Of a stretch of 64,000 nucleotides of DNA, positions 29,430 through 41,080 are shown piece by piece (position 1 is the first letter of the stretch; each line of letters starts with the position of its first letter). The DNA is taken from assembly GCA_947652605.1 (NCBI GenBank), contig OX393583.1, positions 9,279,222-9,343,221 of the forward strand, written 5' to 3'. The position numbers and the translations under genes were made by a program. The notes beneath the pieces were generated by a model. The model was not told the origin of the DNA, did no database searches, and was given only the letters and a program-made list of their open reading frames with translations. Origin of the DNA: Elmis aenea. Its lineage: Eukaryota; Arthropoda; Insecta; Coleoptera; Elmidae.

Positions 29430-32400
29430 ATGTTTTCACGTGTTGTAAAATCCTCAACCATCTCTTCATTACATGGAAGCGTTAGAAGTATGAGTAGTTG
29501 TGGGCGAGAGGTAAAATTTGATGTCATATTTATAGGTTTGCAATTATAGATTAGGTTTAATTTCACGTTAATAATAAATGTAAATATGTTGTCTAATATC
29601 TGGTCAATAATTTAATTTGTCATAACCGTAATGTGGTGCTATTTTTAACTTGCTTATGAAACTGATTCGTTACGGATATTGTACTAACGAAATGTAATTA
29701 TTTGTGTAGAAAATAAAAGTCGCTGTTGCTGGTGCGAGTGGTGGTATTGGTCAACCGCTGTCGCTTCTACTTAAACAAAATCCTATGATTACAGACCTGT
29801 CACTGTATGATATTGTGCATACAGTGGGTGTTGCAGCAGATCTATCACATATTGAAACGCCAGCTAAAGTTAAAGGGTAAATATTACGTTAATACTCATA
29901 GTTTTGCAATATTTATAGTGTTGATAATGTTATTGTATTTACAAGTGTATTTTTAATAGATATGCAGGAAAAGAAACACTTAAGTGTGCACTTGAAGGAG
30001 CAGATATCGTTGTTATACCTGCTGGGGTACCACGAAAACCTGGTAAGGGCTATTTTCTAATTATAAAGTGTATCCGTAAATCGGGCTGTACTAGAAAGTT
30101 GTAATGTCGATTAAAAATATATTGGAAAATTGGCAACTATTGACGTGTACTTTCTTATTTCAAACACAATAGTCTGTTTGTTATTGCGTATTTGGATTTA
30201 AAACGTCATTTTAGAGGGACTTTTATTAGCATTCCCTATACCCAAGTGCAGTAACTTTTTAGATTTTTGGACTCTTGAAAATTTTTTGATTTTCATCGTG
30301 ATGCTTAGTATTATCTAGCGCCGCCATTTTTGAAGAAAAAACACTTAAATTTAGACCATGCCTAGAAGAAACCTTGGAGTACATCCTGGAATTTTTGCAA
30401 TCGATGCATGACTTACAGGGTGTCCAAAATTTAATTTTCTTTTAATACAACTTCAGACCACTAAAACTCGTTTTTTTCAAATACAATGCCCAAACTTTTT
30501 TTTCATTTTCTAATGCAAAATTACATTCTGCATCAATCTGTATTAGCGTTTCCTATACCTATCTGCAACAATTTTCGAGTTATTAAGAATTTTTGATAAA
30601 GTTAAGAGAAATAGCAACATTTTGAAATAGTAGGCCTTGGATATGACAACAAATGCCAATATTAATAACTATAAACCACTTTTATTGCGTTTGTCTGAAG
30701 TATCCATGAAAATGGAAAATCAAGAGTATTCAAACACGAATATTTTGAACTTATTTTATATTCAGGAAGAATGTCACAAGATTATTGAAAGAACTTGCCG
30801 TGTGTTCAGTGAGAGGTATCCTCATTTGACTGTAATGACCAGATAGAAATTTCAATGAATAGAATCAATTTTTTTGCAATTTAGAAGAGTGAAATCTGCT
30901 AGTATACGACCTAAGCGTGTGACAAATAATGAAACTAACGAAGTTAACATTCTGGGATATTTTAATGACCATCGTCAGCGGTCAATTCGTTGGCAGCGCA
31001 AGACTCGTGTTTAACATACTATGCTGTACGCTACATTAAAAATGCACAACTATTCGTTCGCACTTTCAATAATCTTGTGATATAGTCTATGAATGTAAAA
31101 TAAGTTCAAAATATCCGTGTTTGAATACTCTTGATATTCCATTTTCATGGATACTTCAGACAAACGCAATAAAACTGGTTTACAGTTATTAATATTGTCA
31201 TTTGTTGTCATATCCAAGGCCTACTATTTAAAAATGTTGCAATTTCTATTAACTTTATCAAAAATTCTTAATAACTCGAAAATTGTTGCAGATAGGTATT
31301 GGAAACGCTAAAACAGATTGATGCAGAATGTAATTTTGCATTAGGAAATGGTTAGTGGTCAGAAGTTCTATTAAAAGAAAATTAAATTTTGGACACCCTG
31401 TATACTTACAGTCCAAAATTTAATTACTATGCATCGATTGCAAAAGTTCAAGGATGTACTCCAAGGTTTCTTCTAGGCATGGTCTAAATTTAAGCGTTTT
31501 TTCCTCAAAAATGGCGGCGTTAGATAATATTAAGCATCACGATGAAAATCAAAAATTTTTCAAAAAAGTCCAAAAATCTCAAACACGACTGCACTTAGGT
31601 ATAGGGAATGCTAATAATAGTCCCTCTAAAATAACGTTTTAAATCCAAATACGCAATAAAAAATAAACCATTGTATTTGAAATAAGAAAGTAGACGTCAA
31701 CTTCCGGTATTTCCGGAAGTGTCGCCATATTGAAAATATTTTCAATAAACAGATCAGATGTCATTATGGTCATAACCAAAATTTCGGATCCATACCCTTT
31801 TTCATTCATTCATTCATATATTTTTAAGTCCCGATCTCAATCAATCACCCTGTATATCACACTAAGTTACTTAAAATATAAAAACTCCATTTTGCGTTAG
31901 TTGGTGAAATTCGCGTAATATTGTATTTTGCCATTTTTACGTGTTCTCCAAATTAAAAAAAAAAGCCATGCACCTGATTTCGCAATTCAGATCAACTTTG
32001 ATGTTATGTGTTTAAATAAAGTTGAGGTATTAAAATGTCAATTTTTACTTTTAAGGTATGACCAGAGATGATCTGTTCAATACTAATGCGTCCATCGTTA
32101 GGGACTTGGCTAAAGCAGCAGCTGAAGTTTGTCCAAAAGCATTCATTGCCATTATTTCTAACCCTGTCAACTCTACTGTACCGATTGCCTCTGAAATCTT
32201 CAAACAGGTACATCCAGAAATCGAATACATAGACTATTTTTGTTGTTGTGTAACAATGCAATACTCATAACTATACAGGGTGAGTCATTAGTGCGGGATC
32301 GGTTGATTGTGGCTAAATGGTCTGAGATAGAAAGTCGGTTCAAACTTTTATTTTTTATTTCCTATTAGTTCAGTACTAAAATTAAATTAACTTATGATTA

Positions 32401-35400
32401 CATCATTGAATTCAGAAAAAAAATTCCTACCAGATTTAGTTAAAAAAAAAATAGATAGTGCCATTTGGAAAAAAAATTGATAATCGTTTGACATTTAAGT
32501 TGAACTTGAAAAAAATTGAAATCCATTCAGTTCATGGTATTTGAGGAGCCAATTCATTTAGTTTTTTGTTCACCAAAATCGGACCACAAACAACGAAGTT
32601 ACAGCTTGCGGCGTTTTTTGTGTGACACCCTGTATAGTACCCACAACAGCTCATTTACAATCAAGTTTTCAATTAAAAATATTCAAAGCTCACTAGATAC
32701 AGATGAAGACGATTAATTTTGAAGTATAGTAGATTCCGTTGTATCAGGCCTAGATAACTTTGGCCCAATTAAGCGGCAGGCCCAATTATACGAAGTTTCA
32801 CACAAAAACATAGATGAAATGCATGCAATTAAAACAAATTGTTGGGTCGTAAAATATTTTCACATACACGTGTGAGCTAGTCGAAGCTCAAGTTTTCAAC
32901 CAGTGTTGTTTTTTTTATGGCACCCGTGAGTCACATTGTGTTTTTCTTGCACTTTACAAACATGCCTTAAGGTATTAAAAAAAGATAAACAAAAGGACAC
33001 ATATTTTGACAAATTCTTGAACAAAAAATATAAATTTTCTAAACCATATTTGCTGTGAACGTAAATATAAAATTATGTGTGATAAATTCTTGAAAACAAT
33101 GTGTAAACTAAAAAAATTATTATTAATTCCAAAGTACTGTCTCGATTAGATAAATAAACGAAGTAAATTGCTGTTAATTCCTTGATTTGGTTTGTGTTCT
33201 TTTAAAATTTGGCCCAATTAAGCGGCTGTCCCGATTAACCGGTGTCTCGATTATGCGGTATTGATTGTCTATCAAAATTTGTTTTAAATTCAAGTTCTGG
33301 ATAAAGTCCCGTTGTGATAATAATTTGTAGCAATATTTGATAGAATTTTGAGCTCTAAAAATAATTTTTAAATTTGTGTTTGCTGTCTTAGGCGGGAAAA
33401 CTTGATCCCAGGCGCATATTTGGTGTAACTACATTAGATATAGTCCGTGCCAACACCTTCATTGCGGAGGCCCATAACCTTGACCCACTGAAAATGAAAA
33501 TTCCTGTCATCGGCGGTCATTCGGGTGTGACCATAATTCCTCTGATCTCACAGGCGTGTCCGTCAGTAAGTTTCGCTCCCGATAAGTTAAAAGCCATGAC
33601 TGAAAGAATCCAGGAAGCCGGAACCGAAGTAAGTAAAATTAAATTGACACCTTTATTTACATACAGTGTGTACAAAAAGTTATGTAACGCGTCTTGTGAT
33701 AACTTCGACCATGGGGATCTCGCTTATTACTGAAGATAGAGGGTAGGTTCAAATTTCGCAAAGTTGCAATAATATCAAAACAGATTTGAAATATTTTCAA
33801 CTGTTTATGAAAAAATTGAAAAAAACTGAAAAAATTACTTCGTTTATTGCTATAACTTTTTTATTTATAATTTTTTTTATTCTGTAAAAACTTTGTATTT
33901 TACTTTTATTGGTACCATCAATTTTTTGCTGTAACAATTCCGTTTTGTTTTATAAGTACTAACTTTTTAATTTTTTATGGGCGACAAACTTGATTTTCAT
34001 TTAGTTATTAGATATGTTGAATAAATGAAAACCTTTTTTTTCAAATGAATATGTTGTTTATGTAAATAACATAATCATTTAATACCTTTTTGAAATTAGA
34101 AAAAAAGTTCTAGCTAACTAGATGAAATCAAGTTTGTTGCCCATAAGAAATTAACAAATGAGTACCTATGAAACAAAACGAAATTGGTACAGCAAAAAAT
34201 TGATGGCACCATTAAAAGTGAAATAAAAAGTGGGCATGTAAAAGTTTTTACAGATTTAAAAAAAAGTTATAGCAAAAAAACTAAAAGTAATTTTTTCAAA
34301 AACAGTTGAAGATATTTTAAATCTGTTTTAATATTATTGATGAACATAAAATTTAGCAATTTTGCCAAATTTAAACCTGCCCCATAGAAGAAGATAGAAT
34401 ACGAAGTAACTGCTTGTTCAGTATTGCGCTACCTGACGGGGGTGGAAAGAACTAACTAAATTAAGCGGGACTTTTGAAAGTCCATCCAGCTTTCACTTTA
34501 AATAAATTCAGTATTAAAACAGTAACTATTCAGTTTTGTTGACATGTTTTTAATTAAAAATTAAATTTTTAATTAAAAACATGCCAACAAAACTGAATAG
34601 GAACTGTATTGAAATTGAAAGACGAAATAAAAGAAAAAATATAATTATACATTTATTAAATAATATAAAAATTGCAAAAACATTGCACAATTATAAAACA
34701 CATCATAAATATAAATATACATAATATAAATTATTACAGTAAACGCCGTTTATTGTGATCACCTTAATTAAATGATTATATTAAACAGTGATTCTAATAA
34801 CAAAAAATTAGAAATATATAATGTAGACATGAGAAAAACAAAAAAATTAAGAATGCATTTAAGAAATTTTTGCTTACCAAATGAACAAATTTAATTTAAA
34901 AATCTGCAAAATTTAGGTTAATACAGGAATACACAATATCATACATGCATCAAAAATTGACTCGTAAAGTATGATTCTACGACCAATAAGATTTCAACGT
35001 TTTAAATTTGATTCTGTAACACGGTTGGTTTAAATAACCAGTTATCATAATATCAAGCGCTTACTGTATTACAAAAAAAAACTTAAAATTAAAAATTTAC
35101 AATCACTTATGCGCAATCTTTTGTTGTAAATAATATGTGCTGCCCTATTTAGTTTATTTTATTAACATAATTGAAAATTAAAAATCTGCAAAAATTTGAT
35201 AAAAAAAAGAGCTTCAATCAAATCTTCACGATGAATGTCAAACGGAAAACTTACATGATCGACAACAAAAGATTTTAACATCATTGAAATTTGTTTTTTA
35301 TGTAAAATTTATGGTAATAAAAAATGTACATAATTGTATGTAGAACATAAACATGAAATAAATTTGTCTGAACAATAATTCAGCTGAACTTCCTCGTCAT

Positions 35401-38400
35401 ATTGTTTTAAATCCACAAATGCATGTGCAACGGAAAGTTCACCTGAATGTTAGCTAAACATACCCTGCAGTCTAAAAATTTCGGAATGATGCCCTTAGCA
35501 ATGAAGCCACTAATATAGCCAATCGTGTTCAACTTTAATGGTTTGGCTTCATCGAAAGTTTCAAGCACGAAATGTGGTACCCAATCCTCAGGCTCGGGTG
35601 ACTGTTGAACCCCTCGAGTGATGAAGTGTTGTGGAATGAAAAAGCTTTGACAATTATCAGCTTCACAATTGGATCCTGGTGAATGTATTCTGGAAAAATT
35701 ATTTATAATTAACGTTTTGAAATAAGGCCCAAAAGCTGAACACGTTCAATTAATTTATATTTTGGACACCAAAAACAATAATGTAATAAACAAAAACAAT
35801 AAAATTACTTACCCTTTTAAACCATCTTTTCAATTTCGTTAACGAACAGTTACATTTGAAACGATTTCTTGATTTCCAGATTTGAGGACCCACTCTAAAT
35901 TTCCTAGAACTCATTACAATCTCCATTTCACTTTTAATATCACAGCTAGGTCACTAATACGGGTGTAGGATAATTAAATCAACATGTTAAACAAGTGTAA
36001 TACTACTTATTACCGTTATAATCCTTCACAATTTATTATGTAGGAATAAATACAAGCGTTAAATATACGTTAAATTTGAAAATGGTTCGCTTTATGTTTT
36101 GTGATGAAAGATTGTTTTCTTTGCTAAAATTGCAAGTCGCCATCTCGCGGGGGTTGCTAAGAAGCACGGATGTAAATAAAAAAGTTATGGCCCAAGGTCA
36201 TGTATCTCACTTCGCATACCCTGACTTGCCCCTCTATCTTCAGTAATAAGCGAGATCCTCATGGTCGCCCTCGAATTTGAATCACCTTGTATATATAGGG
36301 TGGCCATAATCTACATTGTTGCATGGGTAACTTGGTTATTCTAAGAGTTACATGGTCGGTTAAATTATCAAAGTTGGGCAGAATTTCAAGACAAATTTAA
36401 TGTAATTTTGACATTTCACCCACACCTTCAACTTTTTTAAATATTTTGAAAAAACAAAAAATAAGCGACTTTTTCAATGTTAAATAATAACATAGACACC
36501 TATGGAAAAACCAAAGTGAAAACCGATTCCTGTAGATAATTGTACGCAGAATTAGAAAAAAATATCTAAAAAGTCATTGGACACTCAGTTTTTGAGATAT
36601 AAGCCAAACTTGCTTTTTTTTTAATGGCAACCATTTTGGCTATGGGTTCATTGAAGAGCTTATTTTTTCTGCCATTATGGTCATAACCGAAATTTCAGTT
36701 CATTATCCTTTTTCGTTCTTCATATATTTCTAATGCACGGTTCCAATCAATCACCCTGTATATTTTGTCATTTTTAGATGCAAAATTAGATTCTCTTTCA
36801 AAACTGTTCACAATAGTTGTTTGTGCTTGTTTACTGCATAATCTGTAATTATTCTCAACTTAACAGTGTTTTGTTTTGCGAATCGTTGTAACTTTGTTCC
36901 TTCAAATGATACACTCTGTATAATTTGCGTTTTTTAGATTTCAAATATATTTTTTTTAATTTAGTAATTTTTTTATTGACCTAAAAACAATTGTTTTTGA
37001 GTTATTCAAGTTTTTTTTTTGAAAATATAGACAGGAACAGAAGTCTAGAATTTTTTAATTTTAAATTACAATTAAATGTATTTGACGTTTAAAACAAATT
37101 TTGCAAGATATTTTCAAAACCAGTGCAGGATTTACGTATAAGCTACACAAGCTATAGCTTAGGGCCCCCACTTTCTTGGGGGCCCCCAAAAAAATTTTTC
37201 TATCTATATATTTGGCACTGACATAATAATAGCTGGACTTATAAAGGGCCCCATATCTCAAATAGCTTAGGGCCTTATCAAGTCTAAATCCGGCCCTGTC
37301 CAAAACCCGCTTGTTTTTTTGTTTTCATTTTGTTTGTTATCACTATGTATTGTTATTAAACAGTTTATTAGTGTCTGTAAATTATCATTCAAACCGCAAT
37401 AACTAAAAAAAAATTTGTATGTTTTACTTGAATTATTCCTGATGGATTTTAAAGATAATACATTTTCGACAATAAAAGTAAAAATATGTAGGGTGTTCCA
37501 TTATTAATGAAGCGGGCTTAAAAAACGCCCTGTGTATAATTTTTAAATTACAACTAGTTGGCTAGTATGTTGCTATATTTTTCAAGTTATTAAATATTCA
37601 TATTTTTTTAAACTTTAGATCCTGTCAATATTACATAAAAAAAAGCTTGAATAACCCAAAAACAATTGATTTTAGGCACATAAAACCTATGGGTCAATCT
37701 AAACAGATGAATCTTCCTTAGGTGTAAACAAATTTTACTTTGGTTACCTTTGTTAATAATAATCATAATCTCAAAAGAGCAACAATGGTAACCACAGCAA
37801 AATGTGCTTACACCTAAGGAAGATTCATCTGTTTAGATTGACCCATAAATTTCTTACAACTGTCATTTATTTCAGAATAGAGGCTACGTTTAAACAAATG
37901 AATGTGAAATGTGACCATTCTTTTTACATTAATAACTGACATGCAGATATTTTAGATTCAAAGCATTGACCTAATTTTGTTTGTGAGCTTATGTAGTGCA
38001 CTTTTATCTCACTAGGAGCACTTTTAATTCGTCACCTGTTCTCTCGCGATTAAGAAATTGGCAATAGAGCTTCGAATTGTTGACGTGGTAAAGAGTCGAA
38101 TACTCTCGGATCTAGTTGGCCGTGAATGCAGAATTTTCTTGCATACTCGACGGTTTTTGTTCTAATTTGTGAATGATTTGTTTACCAGGTCGTAAAGGCT
38201 AAAGCTGGCGCAGGTTCGGCAACATTATCCATGGCATACGCAGGTGCCCGTTTCACTTTCGCTTTGGTTCGCGCTCTCTTGGGCGAGCCCAACGTCATCG
38301 AATGTACCTATATACGGTCAGACTGTACTCCAGCTAAATATTTTTCAACACCTGTGTTGATCGGCAAAGACGGTGTCGAGAAGAATTTGGGAATGGGCAA

Positions 38401-38503
38401 GCTTAGCAGTTTCGAAGAAGAATTATTGAAAAAGGCCATACCTGAATTGAAGAAGAACATCGAAAAGGGAGAGAAGTTCGTTGGTAAGACGGATACTTGT
38501 TAA
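29430..38503 (+). CDS. Mdh2: Malate dehydrogenase, mitochondrial
   Basis: Six exons: 29430-29510, 29710-29876, 29960-30042, 32056-32207, 33392-33628 and 38189-38503. Phases agree, giving 344 aa. The first exon (27 aa, Arg/Ser-rich, no acids before the last residue) looks like a mitochondrial targeting peptide. NAD-binding [13 protein letters not shown], the mobile-loop arginines of [25 protein letters not shown], the [12 protein letters not shown] signature and the catalytic His in IGGHSG are all present. The enzyme oxidises malate to oxaloacetate in the TCA cycle and the malate-aspartate shuttle. Introns 3 and 5 (2.0 and 4.6 kb) are swollen by nested transposons, while introns 1 and 2 are small. 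No disabling change is seen. An AATAAA follows at 38661-38666. Confidence 0.96.
30416..31400. mobile_element. Inner Tc1/mariner-like element with transposase remnant
   Basis: TA-flanked ends CAGGGTGTCCAAAATTTAAT and its inverse ...TTTTGGACACCCTG. The arms pair over about 330 bp. The centre retains transposase-like coding sequence, broken by stops. Confidence 0.82.
30637..31015 (+). pseudogene. Broken mariner-like transposase fragment
   Basis: Residual frame with [20 protein letters not shown] and ERYPHL, like the copy at 27417. After stops near 30843 and 30854, a second open piece reads [20 protein letters not shown]. This resembles the proline-arginine linker (RPxRV...) that joins the first HTH to the second in mariner-type transposases. 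No DDE domain was found. The domain assignment is by eye. Confidence 0.5.
32276..32632. mobile_element. Tc1/mariner-type MITE in Mdh2 intron 4
   Basis: TA-flanked, starting CAGGGTGAGTCATTAGTGCG and ending TTTTGTGTGACACCCTG, 357 bp. Only the terminal dozen bases are clearly inverted. The CAGGGTGAGTCA start recurs near 25251. Confidence 0.6.
32729..33268. mobile_element. pogo/Tigger-like MITE remnant
   Basis: GGCCCAATTAAGCGGCAGGC near 32762 and GGCCCAATTAAGCGGCTGTC near 33211 are followed by CCGATTAACCGGTGTCTCGA. Such CCGATTA-rich ends are typical of Tigger-derived elements. Exact borders are uncertain. Confidence 0.45.
33664..36289. mobile_element. Composite TIR element in Mdh2 intron 5 with a 1.8-kb insertion
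   Basis: Left end CAGTGTGTACAAAAAGTTAT after TA, right end TTGAATCACCTTG before TA. The block CTCGCTTATTACTGAAGATA near the left end recurs inverted at about 36233-36253. The palindrome 33740-34385 folds around 34060. Sequence from about 34390 to 36220 interrupts the right arm and contains the transposase-like fragments at 35407-35914. A short perfect palindrome of A/T-rich DNA lies at 34538-34582. Confidence 0.62.
35407..35914 (-). pseudogene. Decayed transposase-like gene fragment (THAP/P-element-type C-terminal motif suspected)
   Basis: Two exon-like pieces: 35914-35813 (34 codons, ends AGG|GTAAGT) and 35689-35407 (after a ttttttccag acceptor). The second reads, in one frame, ...[20 protein letters not shown] then VC, ending at a stop. 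The pattern of a G-Y-I-x-G-F-I-A-K helix followed by C-x2-C is seen near the C-terminus of P-element/THAP9-type and related domesticated transposases. The phases of the two pieces do not fit each other, so an indel or missing exon is implied. The name is tentative, but the protein-like character of the second piece is strong. Confidence 0.5.
36297..36758. mobile_element. CAGGGTG-family MITE
   Basis: Starts near TAGGGTGGCCATAATC (36296-36312) and ends AATCAATCACCCTG+TA. The right end shares AATCAATCACCCTGTATAT and the preceding 60 bp with the 31852 end. The left end belongs to another subfamily, so this may be a recombinant. Confidence 0.6.
37121..37298. mobile_element. Short hAT-type MITE
   Basis: Ends CAGTGCAGGATTTACG and TAAATCCGGCCCTG. 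Flanking 8-mers TTCAAAAC (37113-37120) and TCCAAAAC (37299-37306) differ at one base. Inverted GGGGGCCC motifs inside. 178 bp. Confidence 0.78.
37690..37845. mobile_element. 156-bp TA-flanked palindromic MITE
   Basis: TGGGTCAATCTAAACAGATG at the left is the exact inverse of the right end. About 40 bp of the arms pair almost perfectly, and TA dinucleotides flank it. Differs in sequence from the CAGGGTG family. Confidence 0.85.
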
Positions 38504-38660
38504 TGAGTTAACTGAAAAAAGTATTGTTCACGTAACATAATTTCCGTCTGTTTATTTTCACCAAGTTTTGCCGTACCAGTTTGTATATATATTTTGTTAT
38601 AAAAATTATTGTATATTTGTTTCAATTTGTATTAAATGTATTGTCTTAATTTTTGTTATT

Positions 38661-38666
38661 AATAAA
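38661..38666 (+). terminator. Poly(A) signal of Mdh2
   Basis: AATAAA 158 bp after the Mdh2 stop codon, followed by a GT-rich stretch. Confidence 0.6.
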
Positions 38667-38852
38667 ACATCTTGTTGATAACTTTGTTTTATTGTGTATG
38701 AGTATGATGTATGAATAAAAAACTCGTTTCTCTTTACGAATGATATTTAGGGTTTCTAGTTTAAATTTTGAAAGTACTAGACAAATAAATAAAAATCATT
38801 CTGCAGATAAGATCTTTTCACGTAACATGTGTAATCTTTTTATTATAATACA

Positions 38853-39010
38853 TGGACAACACCGATTATACGGCAAACAAATGGTCCGGCACTCGTTTAG
38901 TTCCAACAATATAGCCTGAAGGAATTTGAAATTCCCGCGGTTAAGAGGCTAGTTTACTGGACGCCCACAGATGGCGTTGTATGTAAGGTGCGTCCACAGC
39001 CAACTTCATT
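38853..39010. mobile_element. pogo/Tigger-like fragment
   Basis: GGACAACACCGATTATACGG and GTCCGGCACTC resemble the left end of the element at 12051. AATTTGAAATTCCCGC and the GATGGCGTTGT segment also match that element in inverse order. No right terminus seen. Confidence 0.55.
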
Positions 39011-39770
39011 CATAATCCGCTACACTACTTTTATGGCCGTTGCAATTTAAATATTTTTATTGTTGAGGTTTGAGGTAATCAAAAAGTACATCTGACAAGG
39101 GAACCTCACTTGCTGGTACTAAAGTCGGTTGATGGGACTAAGATTTTCCGAAAGAAGATCGTAAATGAAGAAGAGTACCAACATTTTTGGCCCCGGAAAC
39201 TCAAAACTTACCGTTGAAACTAGGGTTGCCAGAACATCTCTTTTAAAGAGAACATGTCCTCTTTTTTATCCCAATCTTTTTGTTCACTCTCTTTTTTTAT
39301 TCTGATCATTTTTGTCCTCTTTTTTCCTTAATTACTTTTGCTCAGATTTTTAAAAAAAATTATAGAACTGAGTCGTTTATAGGCCAAAGCAATAAACCCC
39401 ACTTTATGATTTTATAAAATGTTAGTGCCAAAGCACTTGATTGATGTATAACTTTTTATGTTTAAAACCAATTTCTTTAATAATTAGGTTTAACAGCATT
39501 AAATGTCAAAAATAACGTTGACCCTCGAATAATAAGTTATTTATTTCAGAATAAACAATTATTTCAGGAATATACTAGGTAATACATTTTTTTAAATACC
39601 AATTTTCTGCTTTATTTGATAAAGTAAAAAATGTTTAGATAAAAACTTTATTTTTTGCAAATCGTATTTTTATTTACTATGTAGCAAAAATAAATTATTT
39701 GTGTGAAGTCCGCTTGAAAAAGCCTAAACATACTTAATATATTTATTGATAACAGGCGCCTACTGAAATA

Positions 39771-40091
39771 CAAAACGCAACCCACTTAGCAGGTTGCGCC
39801 TAAATAGGTATGCAATGTGCTTAACAAAGCGCCTACTTTCGGCATTTTCAGGCAACCTGCGTTGAAACGACGTTAAATTAATTGCATATCCATGTAGGCG
39901 TAATGTACAGTATGCAACCCACTAAACGTTGCGCCTATTGATAGGCAACCACGACACATAACGCCTACATAGGCATGCAACTAATTTGACATAATAGTTA
40001 CACAGGCTGTCTAAAAATGACAAAAGTAGGCGTTTTGTTCAGCACACTGCATACCCATGTAGGCGCAACGTGTTGAGTGGGTTGCGTTTTG
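39771..40091. mobile_element. TA-flanked MITE with many internal GTAGGCG/GCAACC motifs
   Basis: TA at 39769-39770 and 40092-40093. The ends CAAAACGCAACCCACT and the inverse AGTGGGTTGCGTTTTG are perfect. Inside, GCGCCTA/TAGGCG and GGTTGC/GCAACC recur at least eight times in both orientations. 321 bp. It is inserted in the larger 39220 element. Confidence 0.85.
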
Positions 40092-40199
40092 TAATTATCA
40101 ATTACAATAAAAACTGAACAATATCGTTCTTATCACAAACAAAATTAATTTCTGCAGTATACAGTATCAAGGTAACCGTAAACTTCTATAAAAATTAAA

Positions 40200-40880
40200 A
40201 TAAATTGGGTTAAGATTAAGTTACTAAAGATTTTATTTTGGACCAGTACTATCAAAACACATTTATTAGTAAAAATCCAATAAAAATTAAACAATGCAAT
40301 ATTTATGTCTCAAATATGGATTTATAAAGTGTATTGCACTAACTCAATCGAAAAAGGAAATAAAAATCAAACCATATCTGGCAACGATTAAATTATTAAA
40401 AAGGTTGTTTTATACCAGAACTGTCAAAACACAATTTGTTAGTAAAAATCCAATAAAAATGAAACGATGGAATATTTGTCTTAAATATGATTTTATTAAG
40501 TACACTGGACTAACTCAATCGAAAAAAGAAATAAAAATTAAAATAGATCTAGCAACGATTAAGTTATTAAAAATTTTGTTTTGGATCGGAGCTGTTGAAA
40601 CACATGTATCAGTTAAAATCCAATAACAATTAAATGATAGTCTTTATGTGTCTAATATGAATTTATGAAGTAAATTGTATCAAGTTAATCTGTAACTTGC
40701 CTAAAATTTAAAATATTGATGGTTACGAATAAGTTGTTAAGAAATATGAATTTCTGAAGTATAATTTACTAATACTAAGTAAATCAAGAACTTGAATAAA
40801 ATTTAAAATGTTTAATATAAAGAATAAGTTATTAAGAAATTTGTTTTAGACCATTTCAGTAGAGAGTAAGTGTTCACAAA
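40200..40880 (+). repeat. Tandem repeat, period about 171 bp, 3.5-4 diverged copies
   Basis: The string CAAAACACA...AGTAAAAATCCAATAAAAAT occurs at about 40253 and 40425, and a diverged version at about 40596. Each is preceded by TTAAGTTATTAAA-type sequence. The last copy is truncated at the element border. The 110-codon frame at 40294-40626 is this repeat read through, not a gene. Confidence 0.75.
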
Positions 40881-41028
40881 AAATAAGTTCTCTTTTTACA
40901 CTTTCAACTTCTGGCAACCCTAGCTAAGTGGGACACTTTTTTGGGAGCTTGCCCACCCATGATAATAATTTAGCACCCAGCCAAAATAATTCGAGAAAAT
41001 AAAATTAACAATAAAACTTTCAAGTCAA

Positions 41029-41034
41029 TTTATT
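41029..41034 (-). terminator. Poly(A) signal of RpL22
   Basis: AATAAA on the minus strand, 47 bp after the stop. Short 3' UTRs are usual for ribosomal protein genes. Confidence 0.6.
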
Positions 41035-41080
41035 AAAAGATACTCTTATTACAAAATGAATAATAAAGTAACTTATGACT

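Larger units (their letters stand above)
30125..31852. mobile_element. Composite inverted-repeat element in Mdh2 intron 3
   Basis: The outer right end is ATCAATCACCCTG+TA (31852). The outer left arm is truncated and starts near 30125. Blocks such as GGGACTTTTATTAGCATTCC and CCTAGAAGAAACCTTGGAG recur in inverse orientation on the right. An inner element lies inside at 30416-31400. Confidence 0.8.
39220..40923. mobile_element. 1.7-kb TIR element between Mdh2 and RpL22
   Basis: Ends CTAGGGTTGCCAGA and TCTGGCAACCCTAG, perfect inverses. Subterminal AAAGAGAACATG and its loose inverse are also present. The interior contains a second MITE (39771-40091) and tandem repeats of about 171 bp. There is no transposase, so it is non-autonomous. 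Confidence 0.75.

Noticed and set aside
31454..31642. 62-codon frame in Mdh2 intron 3
   Set aside because: It lies in the inverted right arm of a transposon and is the mirror of sequence at 30190-30390.
40294..40626. 110-codon lysine/isoleucine-rich frame
   Set aside because: Two and a half copies of the 171-bp tandem repeat read through. The period fits the repeat, and there is no family resemblance.
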